DNA of 64,000 nt, taken from positions 2,349,317 through 2,413,316 of the forward strand of contig CAJSYZ010000012.1 of NCBI GenBank assembly GCA_910574455.1. The letters are read 5' to 3'. The notes beneath the pieces were generated by a model that was not told the DNA's origin, did not search any database, and worked only from the letters and a program-made list of their open reading frames with translations. Source of the DNA: Trichaptum fuscoviolaceum (taxonomy: Eukaryota; Basidiomycota; Agaricomycetes; Hymenochaetales; Trichaptaceae). Made by a program: the position numbers and the translations under genes. Positions 44,115 to 54,544 of the stretch are shown here, piece after piece (the first letter of the stretch is position 1; every line of letters starts with the position of its first letter).

Positions 44115-44254
44115 AGCACGAGCGTGCACAGTTCAAGTAAAATGGCAAGTACAAGATAAGTTCATCAGCAGATTCAGTATAGAAGTCAAAGCCACCACTC
44201 ATTACATGTGTATCTTAACAAGCTACATTAATTTGATATCAATGCCCATGCACT

Positions 44255-44259
44255 CCAAC
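44255..44259. repeat. 5-bp target-site duplication CCAAC (left)
   Basis: Identical CCAAC at 46721-46725. Confidence 0.8.
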
Positions 44260-44454
44260 TGTTACGACCTGGGGGGAACCTGGGGGCCGGGGCGCGTTAG
44301 CGGCTTCCGGGGCAAGGCCGGGGAGAGCGCGCGGCAGCGGAGAAGGCGAAGGGGAACCGTTAAGGACGCTACAACGCCAATGGAGTCGCGCGGGGAGCGG
44401 GGCTACGGGGGCGAGACGCAAGGGGGCTCAAGGTGAGGACGGGACGGAGTCAGA

Positions 44455-44720
44455 GTCGAGGCTGGGAAGGCAGAGTCGAGGCGCGGGGAGACAGAGTCGA
44501 GGCGCGGGGAGACAGAGTCGAGACGCGGGGAAATGCAACGCGGGATTCTGGCGGGAATCTGGATTCGCGCGGGAATCTGGATTCGTGCGGGAATCTGGAT
44601 TCGTGCTGGGATCGCAGAGCGGGAATCGTTCGGGACTTTGGCGGGAATCGCAGAGCGGGATTCTGGCGGGAATCTCAGAGCGGGATTCTGGGCAGGACTC
44701 AGAGCGGGTTTCGCAGAGCG
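44455..44720. repeat. Tandem repeats in the solo LTR, first block
   Basis: Three to four units of AGACAGAGTCGAGGCGCGGGG, then repeats of GCGGGAATCTGGATTCG and GCAGAGCGGGAATC. Confidence 0.8.
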
Positions 44721-45604
44721 GGATCCGGGACAAGACAGAGACAAGAGAGCCAGAGAGCAGGCGCGCTCAGGACGGGAGCAGAGAGCTCAGGATAACCGGG
44801 ATCTCAAGGCAACACTTCTGTATCAGGAGGAGGTTCCCTAAGGAAGCACTCGACAAGTCAGCATTGTAAAACTACACTAGAGACAAGACAGAAACACACC
44901 TAAGGAAGCACTCGACAAGAGGACAAAAGTGAGTGCTCCTTACGGTGGCGACAGGTATTTATCTACTGGGCAGAATCTACAGGGAACGGGCATGCACAAA
45001 CGCGCAACTAACTAGTTACACAATCTTGCGGGCGAAGGCCGCGCATACAGTGACGTGAATCCGGGATTCGGGATTCGGTGCGGGAACATCTGGGCAAGAT
45101 CTAAGGGAACGAGCATGAAGCATGGTCAAGTGAAACAAAGAGAACTAAAGGAATGTAATTGTGCGCGAGGTATCCAGCTGGCGCACAGGCAGCGGGGTAA
45201 CGAGCGTGGGGGGCGGATGTAATGCATACATCGTCTTGGGATAAGTTGCAGGCAACTTCTGGCGTGGATCAGGGTCGCGGGAGATCGACAGGGACCAACT
45301 TCGAAGAAGCCGGTGCTTCGATGTCGTAACGAAGCCTAATCGCGAGGCGCGCGCAGGGCAGGGCGACTAAGGACGAGGTTCGAGTCCTCGCGGACAATGA
45401 GATCAATCCCGCACACGGGGTGGCGGGAATCTGGTCTACGAGCCGGGACAGGACGCTACTAACGAGACTAGTTGGCTGGCACGTGCGTGGCCAGGCCAAT
45501 CACCTGGGGCTATCTCAAGACGAGGTTAGCATCGAGGAGCGGGGAAGCTAAGGGGTTTCCCTTGGACGACGGGAAACTCGCGCGATTCGCGACGGGATCC
45601 TGCA

Positions 45605-45735
45605 GGGAATCTGGTTCGGGTTTCGACCGGGTTTCGAGTTCGGGTTTCGACCGGGTTTCGAGTTCGGGTTTCGACTGGGAATCGAGTTCGGGTTTCGACC
45701 GGGAATCGATACAGGGTTCGACCGGGAATCGTAGC
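45605..45735. repeat. Tandem repeats in the solo LTR, second block
   Basis: About five units of TTCGGGTTTCGACCGGG(T/A)(T/A)TCGAG, 24-28 bp each. Confidence 0.8.
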
Positions 45736-46284
45736 GGGAATCTTTCGAGAATCAGAGCGGGAACTTAGCTGGGGTTGCGATGGGAGTCGCGGCGGGATAG
45801 AAGGCGGGAATCCTGCGGGGGATTTGCGCAGGGATTCGAGACGGGACGCGAGGCGGGAAACGAGCGGGTTTTCGACTGGGATCGTGCGGGGGAAAGGAGC
45901 GGGATTCCAATCTGGACGAGTGGGGGAGTCTTGACGGGACTCCAACCGGGAACGAGCGTGGGTTGCGGGATTGTCAGAGAGGACGCTTGACAGCGTTCGC
46001 GGCGAGGCGGGATTCCTGGCGGGGCAGGCTGTGGACGAACAAGGGCAGGTCGAGAGGTACAGGATGTCGAAGGGGTTAGCTAGGGCACCGTGGCAGGACG
46101 AGCGCAGGGCAGGGTTCGTGACCGGGCAGGATTGCGGGACAGCAATCCTTGACCGCTGTCGTGTTGGCTTACTCAAGGCCAGACAGAGGTCGGCTTTGGA
46201 CGCAGTGGATCAATCTCCTAACTGCACTTCATGACTGTGGACGCGAGGCCGGGATCTGGTATCCGGGCATAGTCGAGAACCTAC

Positions 46285-46345
46285 GAGGTCTGGGATAGCT
46301 ATGGCTATGGCTATGGCTGTGGCAGGCTATGGCTATGGCTGTGGC
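46285..46345. repeat. GCTATG microsatellite in the solo LTR
   Basis: Imperfect TATGGC/TGTGGC hexamer run. Confidence 0.8.
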
Positions 46346-46725
46346 TATGGTGAGTGACTTCGGGACTATGGCGAGGTACGGGGTTTGCTGTAGCGGGGAA
46401 CAGAGCATGACGGGAGCGGGGAGCGAGCGGGGGATCATCCTAGAGTCGGGGGAACGACGAGGCGGGCTAGGGATGGATCGAGACACAGGGACGAGGCGGG
46501 GGACTGACGAGGAGACGTGGGCGCGGACAAGCAGGGGCGAGGAGGTCGTAGCGGGGCGGAACTCTTAGCAGGAGAATGCATGGCGAAGCAAAGGTTCTTC
46601 TGGGATCAGAGAGCGGGGGATCCTTTCGGGATCTAGCCAAGGTCGCGATTTCGGGTTTCAGTATACCGGGTTCTGTTCGGGATTGCCTTAGACATGTTGG
46701 GGTCCTGGGGGATCCCGACACCAAC

Positions 46726-47110
46726 ACGCCCATCTGACCCGGAAAGCTCACCAGCTGGACCTGCTACAGGTCGACTGGTTGATTGAGAAGTTGCGGGTGA
46801 AGACATGGACGCCGGGAGGTTCAGACGGCTGGCCTCACTGTCGCTTGTCCTGATCGTGGGTCCGCAGAGAGTCTTTCCGTAGCAACTTGAATACGGTTTG
46901 CTCTTGTCAAGACCCGGCGGACGCACATTATTTCAATCCGCCCCTTGAGCTCTGACCCGTGCGCGCAACTCGGCAATCTGAGTGCATGTTCAGGAACAGG
47001 CGGCTTTGGAGCGCGAGGGGCGGGCCACCAAGCGGTCAGCATATAACGATGATGTGCTGACGGAGCAGGCCTGCAACTCGCCTTTGCATGTGGCAACTGT
47101 AATCCAGAGG
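46726..47110 (-). pseudogene. PAK-kinase linker fragment (second copy)
   Basis: The minus strand reads DSEASRLNLPASMSSPATSQS and SRPVAGPAG, matching the stretch SEASHPNLLPSKPSPATSQ at 49015-48900 in the neighbouring kinase pseudogene, with about 75% DNA identity over roughly 350 bp (46740-47090 against 48905-49270). It ends exactly at the solo LTR duplication, and no kinase sequence was found on the other side of the LTR. A truncated duplicate. Confidence 0.6.
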
Positions 47111-47744
47111 CTTTCGCCTGAGACCCTCCGACCAGACCCTCAACTTCACAAACCTTCGTCTCGTCATCAAGAGCGTATCAATCATTCTGCTCACCTTTTT
47201 CTTTCAAACATACAAACCACCGGATTTCCTCTGTGCTTCTCTTTCCCAACTCGGACTAACACTCTCTTGTTTTCGAGCACCGATTCCGATCCAAAGGTTT
47301 TCGATTTAGACTCTTCAAGCAGTGCCCCAACCTTGCGAACCTTCGTCTACTCTACCTCGAGAGTGTGCCTATTCTGGTCTGCGCATCTTCCAATTTCTAC
47401 TGCATTGATTCCGTTCTCTGTCTTTCCCGCATCATGACTGCCCTCTCCTCCTCAAATGTCTCCTTACAAACTTCGGCTTTGCGCTGCCACTCAACAACCT
47501 GGTGTTTAGTATACCGAGCGCTTTCTCTTGACCTTTTGATGTCATCGGAAAGCGTCTGCGCACGAAGCATGGTGAGAAAGCATGTCGCCTAGATGCTCCC
47601 TCCTCCACCTCCTTCTCGAGTTTCTTCTTTGCGACCATAAGTTGCCTCTCAAGCGTCCTGATTGATGTCCGAACGTTGTTCGACCGCTTGAACTCCTTCG
47701 CCTGCTGTATTTCTTCAAGAACTCTTGCTATACCGCAGAGAACA
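47111..47744. other. Spacer with short coiled-coil-like frame
   Basis: A minus-strand frame at 47432-47773 encodes a basic helical stretch (SIRTLERQLMVAKKKLEKEVEE) just 3' of the kinase remnant. I recognise no family and do not call a gene. Confidence 0.35.
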
Positions 47745-49340
47745 TTAGCAAGACCAATGAAAAAAATGTGCATTCACATACGTCCAATCGCTTGTTTGCG
47801 AAGGCCTGACTGTAACATTGACACACAAGCAAACACTCAGAAAGCTTTTCAGTTCCCTACAAATAGTATCGGGTGTCTTAAGAGAAGGTGTTCCATTTGT
47901 AGCAATGAGGTACAAGACCTTCAGCAATTCCTTGTCCAGGTATAGAGGTTCAGTCTCAATCATTTCGATAACCATGATACCGAGAGACTACTAGATGTCA
48001 ACCTTTTTTGTTTGGCAACCTCCGGACCCATCCAGTACGGTGTGTCAACCATTGATGCGCACTGATTTCTGGTCCGTAAGTTTGGCACAGAAACCAAAGT
48101 CGGCTGCAAGTAACAAAGTACCCTCTTCAGCAAGTTGGGAGATAATCATTACGGGATAACCCACTGATTTTGACACAACTGTGTGCATTTAAAAAGCAAG
48201 TAACCGACTTGCTATCACGATGAATAATATGCTGTTCGTGAAGATGACAGAGCCCTTGCACATCTTAGAAATTAGACAGACTATAGTTAAAGCAGATTCA
48301 AAATGATACATAATGAAGCATGCATACCTCAAGGCAAATACTAGAGATGTGTTCCTCTTCTGGTTGATTATTCTCAATGATATCTATGCGAGCACCACCT
48401 TCCACTAATTCCATAACGACCATTCTTTTTGACGAGATAAGTTTCAAGGTAATCGGTAATGTTGGGGTGCTAAGATATTTTCATAATGAGAATTTCGATG
48501 AAAAGTAGCTCGATGCGCGGCTGGCGGGAGAGATCGATCTCCTTGACCACAACTTTTTTGCCATTTACAGGATGTTTTGCAACATAGACCTGCCCAGATG
48601 CACTGAAGAACTCATTTAGATAATAATTTCAGAGTGAATCAGTTTTATACTCACCCTTGACCAGCCTTCTTAGTTTTGCTATATTGCAACTTCGGATTGT
48701 CGGGACTGACCACACTTCTCGTCTTGTCCATGATCTGTGCCTCTGACATGGTGCTGATCCTCCAATCCTTCTCCCTCGCCTTCTCCAACTCCGCGGTTGC
48801 AGCAACTCCCTGCCATCATCCGCCGAAGTCACAGTCACAATCGCCGGCTGTTGATTAGCATTATCCTTCGAAAGTTTATTCATAGGCTTCAGCGATTTAA
48901 CCGATGATGGTCCAGCAAGAGCACCGGTTGAACCTGCGACGGATTGACTGGCTGGTTGAGAAGTCGCAGGCGAAGGCTTGGACGGCAGTAGGTTCGGATG
49001 GCTGGCCTCGCTGATGCTCGACCTGATCACGGGTCAACAGAGAGTCTTTCCGTATCGCTATGGGTCGTTCTTGGTCAAGACCCGGCGGGCGCACATTATT
49101 TTGATCCGGCCCATGAGCTCTGACGGGTGCGCGCAAAACAGCAGAGCTGAGTTCAGGGACAGGCAGGCGGCTTGGGAGCGGGTGTCCGCCCAGCGGTCAG
49201 CAGAGGACGTTAAGGTGCTGGCGGAGCAGGAGGCATGCAGTGGCCTGCAAGGCATTTGGCAAAAGCGGAAGCGTGGGGAGAGACCCCGCAGAGGTTGTGT
49301 TAGCATGTTGAGAAATGACGAAACCCGTGGCACGAGCTGC
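47745..49340 (-). pseudogene. Cla4/PAK-type (STE20 group) protein kinase remnant
   Basis: Reading the minus strand: a Pro/Ser linker (49020-48880), RISTMSEAQIMDKTRSVVSPDN and SKTKKAGQG (about 48760-48660), ASGQVYVAKHPVNGKKVVVKEIDLS (about 48600-48540, Gly loop and VxK), HPNIT and MELVEGGARIDIIENN (about 48410), LCHLHEQHIIHRDSKS (about 48240, catalytic HRD with K two residues later), ADFGFCAKLTDQKSV (about 48100), DTPYWMGPEVAK, then GIMVIEMIETEPLYLDKE and RELKSFLSVCLCV near the C-terminus. The order is that of p21-activated kinases, which act downstream of Cdc42 in polarity. Frameshifts and stops (for example between DFG and the TPYWM segment) show it is dead. Intron-like gaps remain between blocks. 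No CRIB or PH domain was recognised upstream. Confidence 0.8.
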
Positions 49341-49818
49341 TACGAAGGCGGTGGATATCGATGGCTTGCCATTCACAGTCTTGACGAATCATCCGAGGGC
49401 AACATCCAACCCGCCATTTGTAGAAGATGAGCCAGCTATACCTGTTCCTGCGTTAATCGGGGAGCAGACGGGGAAGGACCATCAAATATAGAAAGCGAGT
49501 TTGACGGAGATGCACCTCCTGATCGCGCTTCTGGAGATTTGTGTAAGATTTCAAAACATCGAGAACAGCCTGAGGAGCACGGGGCAGTGTGATCGTAGAC
49601 TTGGTCAACAACGTGTGGTAGTACCAGAGTTGGAGTCATTAGCACGCATGAGATTTGTCGTCGTTCCTGAAGGATAAGTAAACGCACGTGTCCATCATTT
49701 TAAGAACGAGACAGCACGGCTACATACTACAGTAGTAGTAGTACTACTAGTATGCACACGCTTGATATATTTGACACTACATCTGTTAGTTTGAGGAGAC
49801 TTTGTCGTTGAGCAGCCT
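49341..49818. other. Spacer
   Basis: No gene recognised. May hold decayed kinase 5' sequence. Ends with CAGTAGTAGTAGTACTACTAGTA words near 49730-49752. Confidence 0.35.
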
Positions 49819-50268
49819 TTAATGCATATGCTCGTTAGTTTGAATAATAGGAAATAAATAGGAGTGTCGCGGACCTTCAAGTTGTTTGTGTGGAAGGTTA
49901 ATTGATGTCTGCTCCGAGTCCTTGCCAGTGAGAACCATCCACTTGCAAATCCAGAACTTGAACAAACTAGTGAAAGCATCCTCCTTCACGCTTGCCCATC
50001 CCATCCTCACAATGTCGCTAAGCGATGGGTTAGAATTGGGACAAATTAGAGACGGCCCCATTCTGCTGTACACGTAGCGTAACTCGGAGACGGCAAAGGT
50101 TGTGAGAAGGCAAAGGATGTCTTGATACTGTTTGACACGAGCGTTGACGAGCCTAGTATGTGATACACTGCTTGATCTGTATAACGCTGCTGTGGAGCTT
50201 GCCAGTGGGGGGGCAGGGAGGGTCGGTCTGAACAACGTTGCTGTCATTTCAAGTCGATGGTATGGCAT
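49819..50268 (-). CDS. Hypothetical protein or exon, 149 aa
   Basis: An uninterrupted minus-strand frame starting MPYHRLEMTATLFRP. The middle (ARVKQYQDILCLLTTFAVSELRYVYSRMG...) is amphipathic and helical and looks coding. I recognise no family. It may be one exon of a larger gene; the last 30 codons could belong to an intron. Located between the kinase remnant and orphan gene C, on the same strand as C. Confidence 0.35.
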   Translation of the reverse strand: MPYHRLEMTATLFRPTLPAPPLASSTAALYRSSSVSHTRLVNARVKQYQDILCLLTTFAVSELRYVYSRMGPSLICPNSNPSLSDIVRMGWASVKEDAFTSLFKFWICKWMVLTGKDSEQTSINLPHKQLEGPRHSYLFPIIQTNEHMH

Positions 50269-50910
50269 GGTGACTACGGCCAGTGTTGAGCATCTTCAAT
50301 GTCCACCAAGTACTATGCCTGTGGTAGCAACAACTTGAAGTTGAAGTCGACAACTGAGTGCCAGCCTGCCAGGTGAGTGCCACAACTTCAAGTTAAACTT
50401 GAAGTCACCGTGACCGGTGGCGTGCCAGTGAGCCTGAGTGACTCCAACTCAGACATCACTGGCAGAAGAATTTGCCGTCCATGTCCTCTTCATCTTGCTC
50501 CCCGGAACATTGAAGGGATGAAGTAGTGATGTTGAAGGCAACTTGAGCCAGAGGAACTTTAACACGGTGTATGTCCCCGAAATGTTAAAGTAGAAGCACA
50601 ACACAAACACTGGCAAGCCTTCGGGTACTACTAGTACTAGTAGTAGGCTAGTACTAGTAGATACTCCTGGCAGCCTGGGGATGCGCTGCATCGTATGAGA
50701 TGTGGTGATCAGTATTTACAGAATATCTTCAAGTTGAAGGTCATATCATCACACAATCAAGCAAGACATAGGCGTTTTATTCAAGAAAAAGACGACACAT
50801 CATTGTTTACTATTATCGGAAAGACAAAGTCGAAACATCATTGTTTATCAGGAAGACAGATAGACTCGACGAAGTTTATACCGTGACCATATACTACGGG
50901 TAGTAGTATA
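50269..50910. repeat. Spacer rich in palindrome words
   Basis: CAACTTGAAGTTGAAGTCGACAACT and CTTCAAGTTAAACTTGAAGTC (50330-50405), GTGCCAGTGAGCCTGAGTGACTC (50423-50447), then ACTACTAGTACTAGTAGTAG (50627-50650). No gene recognised; the 80-aa frame 50449-50691 is not credible. Confidence 0.55.
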
Positions 50911-53900
50911 CTAGGACAAGGGCGTCAAAGATTTGAGTCGAGATACGCCTTCGCCGGTAATCCGAAACTCAAATGGCTCTTTGTAAAGAGGATTGGAAGG
51001 ATTCACAAATCCTTCCTTGGAACTAGGAGGCTTCCGTGTTTGCTCACGCACTTCCTTTGCCCAGTCCATGCGCAGAGCCACATAAGACTGAGGTGCCCGA
51101 CCATAAGGGCCATGGTTCCCCACTATCTTGCATATTCTTTTAAGCACGTCCTGCTGTTCATAGGTAAAGAGTGGTTCCCCCGCTGTCAGGTGCAGTACGG
51201 ATGGTGCGTTTTCTATGAATTTGGAGAGAGATTCGTCGTCACCATAATAATGTCGGTCGTGGATAAGTTTATTCAAATGTTGCCTGAGTGGAGTCTCGTT
51301 CATCACCTCAAAAACGACATGTTCAGAAGACGTAATCATCTGCATCGCGTTGGAAAGGATAACAGCTTTCTCCCTGTGCGTATTTCGCCGCTTCTCCAGA
51401 TGCAGGATCTTCGATAATTTTTTTTGGTCTTCGTCATTTTCCGGCCACTTTCGCACTGGCACCGGGACTTCCGTGAGATTCGCCTGCTTGACAACTTCCG
51501 CTAGTGTGTTCAAGGATAATTGGTCGAAAGAAGCTGAGACTTCTTCATAACTGCGCTGTATATCAGCTGGGAGATCTTTTGGAGGAAAACCTTTGGCCGA
51601 CGCATGGGGTATGTCCTCAGAGCCATAGTATTCGATGTTGCCCTCTTCGGCCATCTTTGCAAAGAATTCCTCGAAATAGAACTTAGGCAGGTCCTTCAGA
51701 TCGAGGACACCCTCTTCTGATGGATCAAGATTTGGGAACGGTTTGCACGTAAAGTCATCTATGCTGGCATCCCATGTGGACTCCTGCTCGTCGAGTGTGG
51801 TGGCTGGCTGTTGTGAATCCAACTTCTTCAGCTTGCGATTGAGGATGACATACAACCTTCGATGGAATTCGAAGATAAGATAGAAGCGCACAAGAAAGAA
51901 ACGGAACTTTTCGATGGGTTTTGCGTCAGGCGACGGCTGCCAGGAGTTTGTGAAGGGGTATTTGGATTTAAGCTCTGCTCTCGCGCCCTCTACCAAGCTC
52001 TGCAGCTTCTTTTTGGCTTCCTTCAGCGTCTTCACGGCCCGGCCCCTCTTTTCCTCACTATACTTTGGGTCCTTTGTTGTCTCCTCCAACTCCTTTGCTT
52101 CGCTTTTCGCCTTAACCGCGTCCTTGTATGTCGTATCCTCCTTGCGGAAGTCTGCTAACTTGTCTTCAATCCCTGCTAACCACTCTTCGTAGCGTGCTTC
52201 CTCTGAGGATATGAGGCTTTGAGGTAAAGCGGTGAGCAGGTCATCAAACAGATGCCTTGCAATGGGAACCGTTCCGTTCCGGCGCATGGTTGGTTGGGCA
52301 GTGAACTCAGCGTAAAGCTCGTTTACACCTCTGATGAGCCCCGCTGTCTTGACACCGCCATCACCAGTAATGTCAAAAGGGGCAACCGATTCGATCTTGA
52401 ATTTGTTTGGGAAAACAATGGCAAAAGCCATATAAAGAATGTTCCTGGCGTCCTCGAAGACGTGTCGTAGTTTAATACTACAAGCTGCCGCTTCGCTCTA
52501 TGTGAGAACTCATGAGTTTAATTTGTTTTGCAATAGCTTTCAAGATGACTTACCGATTCAGCTGCTACGGCAATGATTTGAAGCTCGCGTATCATGACAG
52601 CGAACGATGCTATAGTCCGCGTCAAAAGGTCGTCTTTGGAGCAGTCCGCCTTCCGTTCAGCATCCAATGTCTCCATACAAGCCAGCTTTTCGTTCATTTG
52701 ATGCACCTTGTCGGTGGTGCTTCGAATCATATCAAATTGACTGTCAAGCCTTTTGCTAACATTAGCTGCCATGATGGAGTGTAGCGCATGGATGCCCTCC
52801 TCAGCTGCAGCCCTCGCAAGCATCGGGTAATTCAGGGCTGCCTGGTCCTTTATATGTTGTATCTCGTTGGAGAGAGATTTGACTTTGTCCTCCAAGCGCT
52901 GTATTGTCTTCGAGTCAACCGTACTGAGATCCGTGTTCTCCGATTTGGCCGCCTTTTTTTTCGTGGCTTTCAGATCTTCCTTTTTTTTGTCAAAATCTTG
53001 ATATCCCTCAACATTCTGCATCGCCAGTTGCAGCCGTTCATCCACTTTCTTTTTTTCATCAGTATTAGCCGCCCGAGCTACCGCTCCATCCTTGAGTTTT
53101 GTTATCACCTGGTTGAGAACTTTGGCAGTCTCGACCAGCTTTCCTCCAATGTCCGTCCATTCCTTGCCCGCTTTGTCCAAGTCGCCCCCTATCCCATTGA
53201 GCATGGTGACTGACAAGTCGCTAGTTGGGTATAGGAAAGAGATAAGAAGCAATCTACACAGACTGGCAATGTCACTCACAGGTTCGTTTTCAAGTCTTCG
53301 ACACTGTTTGACGGCTTGGAGTCCACGTCCGACCCAGGTTTTGCCACCCCACTGCCAGTGGCACCGGCACTGGCGGCCTCGCTGACAGTAGAATGGAATG
53401 TCATCAAGATGCAATTAAGCTCAGGCTGGCAACACTACTCACAATTCCAAATTGGATGTGTCTGGTTCCGCCTCAGTGGCAGACGTCAAATTGCCACTGC
53501 CAACTCCTAGTCCGACCTCAAACTCCGATTGTGACCTCAACCCGGGCCCTGCACTTGCAAGAGACTCCGAGTCGGACATGGAGACACCGGGCCCATTCAC
53601 TGGCAGGCTGTCAAGAGAATGTCCTGGTCACATACTTTGAAGGCTGGCAACATGAATGACACTTACTTGATTGCTGATTTGCCACTGTCATCTCGCTGTA
53701 CCATCTGCTTGAGAAATTCAATCCATTTCTCCATGTCTGACCGCGTCTTTATAAGCCCGGGCCACGGATGGGCTCCATTTTTGCCGAAAGAAACTAGTCC
53801 TGTTTGGACTTTTTGTGAAAGAATTGAAATTACTACTAATACTAGTTTTTGAGACATGTACTACATACCAGCTCGTCTGGCATCATCTGGACCCAGCAGC

Positions 53901-54013
53901 AGGCTGATTTCGATTGGCCCGGGAGGCTCAGGCTGAGTGCCAGTGGCTTGCTGGCCCGGGATGCCAGTGTTAACAGGTAGCACTGGCATGTTAGCGTGAG
54001 GGACAACAGACAT
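50911..54013 (-). CDS. Orphan gene C: 932-aa coiled-coil protein, six exons
   Basis: Not recognised. Exons 53869-54013, 53667-53799, 53443-53607, 53280-53381, 52554-53220 and 50911-52497 join in phase through GT-AG introns to a 932-aa protein starting MSVVPHANMPVLPVN; the phase agreement over five introns is strong evidence for a real, intact gene. The N-terminus is Pro/Gly- and acidic Ser-rich and built partly from palindrome words (MSDSESLASAG from GACTCGGAGTC). Exon 5 is a long coiled coil (RLEDKVKSLSNEIQHIKDQ, MNEKLACMETLDAERK). Exon 6 is helical and charged, with another coiled coil (KSEAKELEETTKD...LKEAKKKLQSLVE), an aromatic segment KFRFFLVRFYLIFEFHRRLY and HLNKLIHDRHYYGDDESL. No catalytic motif, transmembrane segment or signal peptide seen. 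Faint resemblance to gene A in the last segments. Confidence 0.75.
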
Positions 54014-54234
54014 TCTGAAGGGATAGTCGTTGAGTTGCTGGCTTCAAGATGATGTGGGGGGCATCATGATGGGGTCAGCTGCCAGTGGCAACTAAAAGCT
54101 ATTCACCGTCGGAACGTGAACTTGAAGAAGTTGATGGAAGTCGGATACTACCGCTGCCAGCAGGCCACACCGTGACTCAGGCTGACGGAGTGCCGTGAAG
54201 AGTAGTACTATATTTAAATTTCGATCACCACAGG
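54014..54234. repeat. Promoter-side spacer of gene C with palindrome words
   Basis: Contains CTGCCAGTGGCAACT, CCGCTGCCAGCAGG, GTGACTCAGGCTGACGG and an AGTAGTACTATATTTAAATTTCGA stretch that is also part of the degenerate outer inverted repeat. Confidence 0.5.
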
Positions 54235-54295
54235 TCATAGGGTGCCCCCAATTCTGTCAGGACAGCACACCGGATACAAGTCCCGATTTGGAAAT
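54235..54295. repeat. Terminal inverted repeat, left (61 bp)
   Basis: Starts TCATAGGGTGCCCCCAATTC and ends CCCGATTTGGAAAT. Reverse complement at 58604-58664 with one mismatch (60/61). Weaker similarity continues outward for about 30 bp on both sides. Confidence 0.85.
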
Positions 54296-54361
54296 ATTTG
54301 ATTGTATCGGATACAATCACCGCCGCACCACTCACGTCCCATAGATATGGACACCAAAAAA

Positions 54362-54444
54362 TGCACTTATCGAGAGTCGAACCCGTCACTTACACGAAAG
54401 TATAATCAGTTGGATACACTATACCAACTCAGCCATCCAGACAT
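54362..54444 (-). other. tRNA-like sequence (pol III A and B box, T6)
   Basis: Minus strand: TGGCTGAGTTGG fits the A box, GGTTCGACTCT nearly fits the B box, and TTTTTT follows about 15 nt later. D-arm pairing is possible, but the acceptor and T stems do not pair, so a functional tRNA is unlikely. Could be a tRNA relic or the head of a SINE. Confidence 0.35.
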
Positions 54445-54544
54445 TATAATTTGTTGTACACTTAGTTTATATAATGTGTATGCTCGCTACATTTGAATTT
54501 TAAAAAAAATGCGCTTCAGAGACCAAGCTCCGTGATGCACATCA

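Larger units (their letters stand above)
44260..46720 (-). mobile_element. Solo LTR, 2.46 kb, related to the Ty3 LTR
   Basis: Begins TGTTACGACC and ends GGATCCCGACA, like the Ty3 LTR (TGTTACGACC...ATCTCGACA), and is flanked by CCAAC duplications. Inside, AAGGAAGCACTCGACAAGAGG and GTGCTCCTTACG...TATTTATCTACT match the Ty3 LTR landmarks. It is three times longer, apparently through expansions of GAGTCGAGGCGCGGGGAGACA (44455-44530), GCGGGAATCTGGATTCG (44550-44610) and TCGGGTTTCGACCGGG (45610-45735) units. No internal domain is present, so it is the product of LTR-LTR recombination. Strand is given by analogy with the Ty3 LTR. Confidence 0.8.

Noticed and set aside
49730..49752. CRISPR-like or satellite array from ACTAGT words
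   Set aside because: Words have no constant spacing, no unique spacers of equal length and no cas genes; eukaryotic context.
54362..54444. Functional tRNA gene
   Set aside because: A and B boxes are present but the acceptor and T stems do not pair and no plausible anticodon loop was found.
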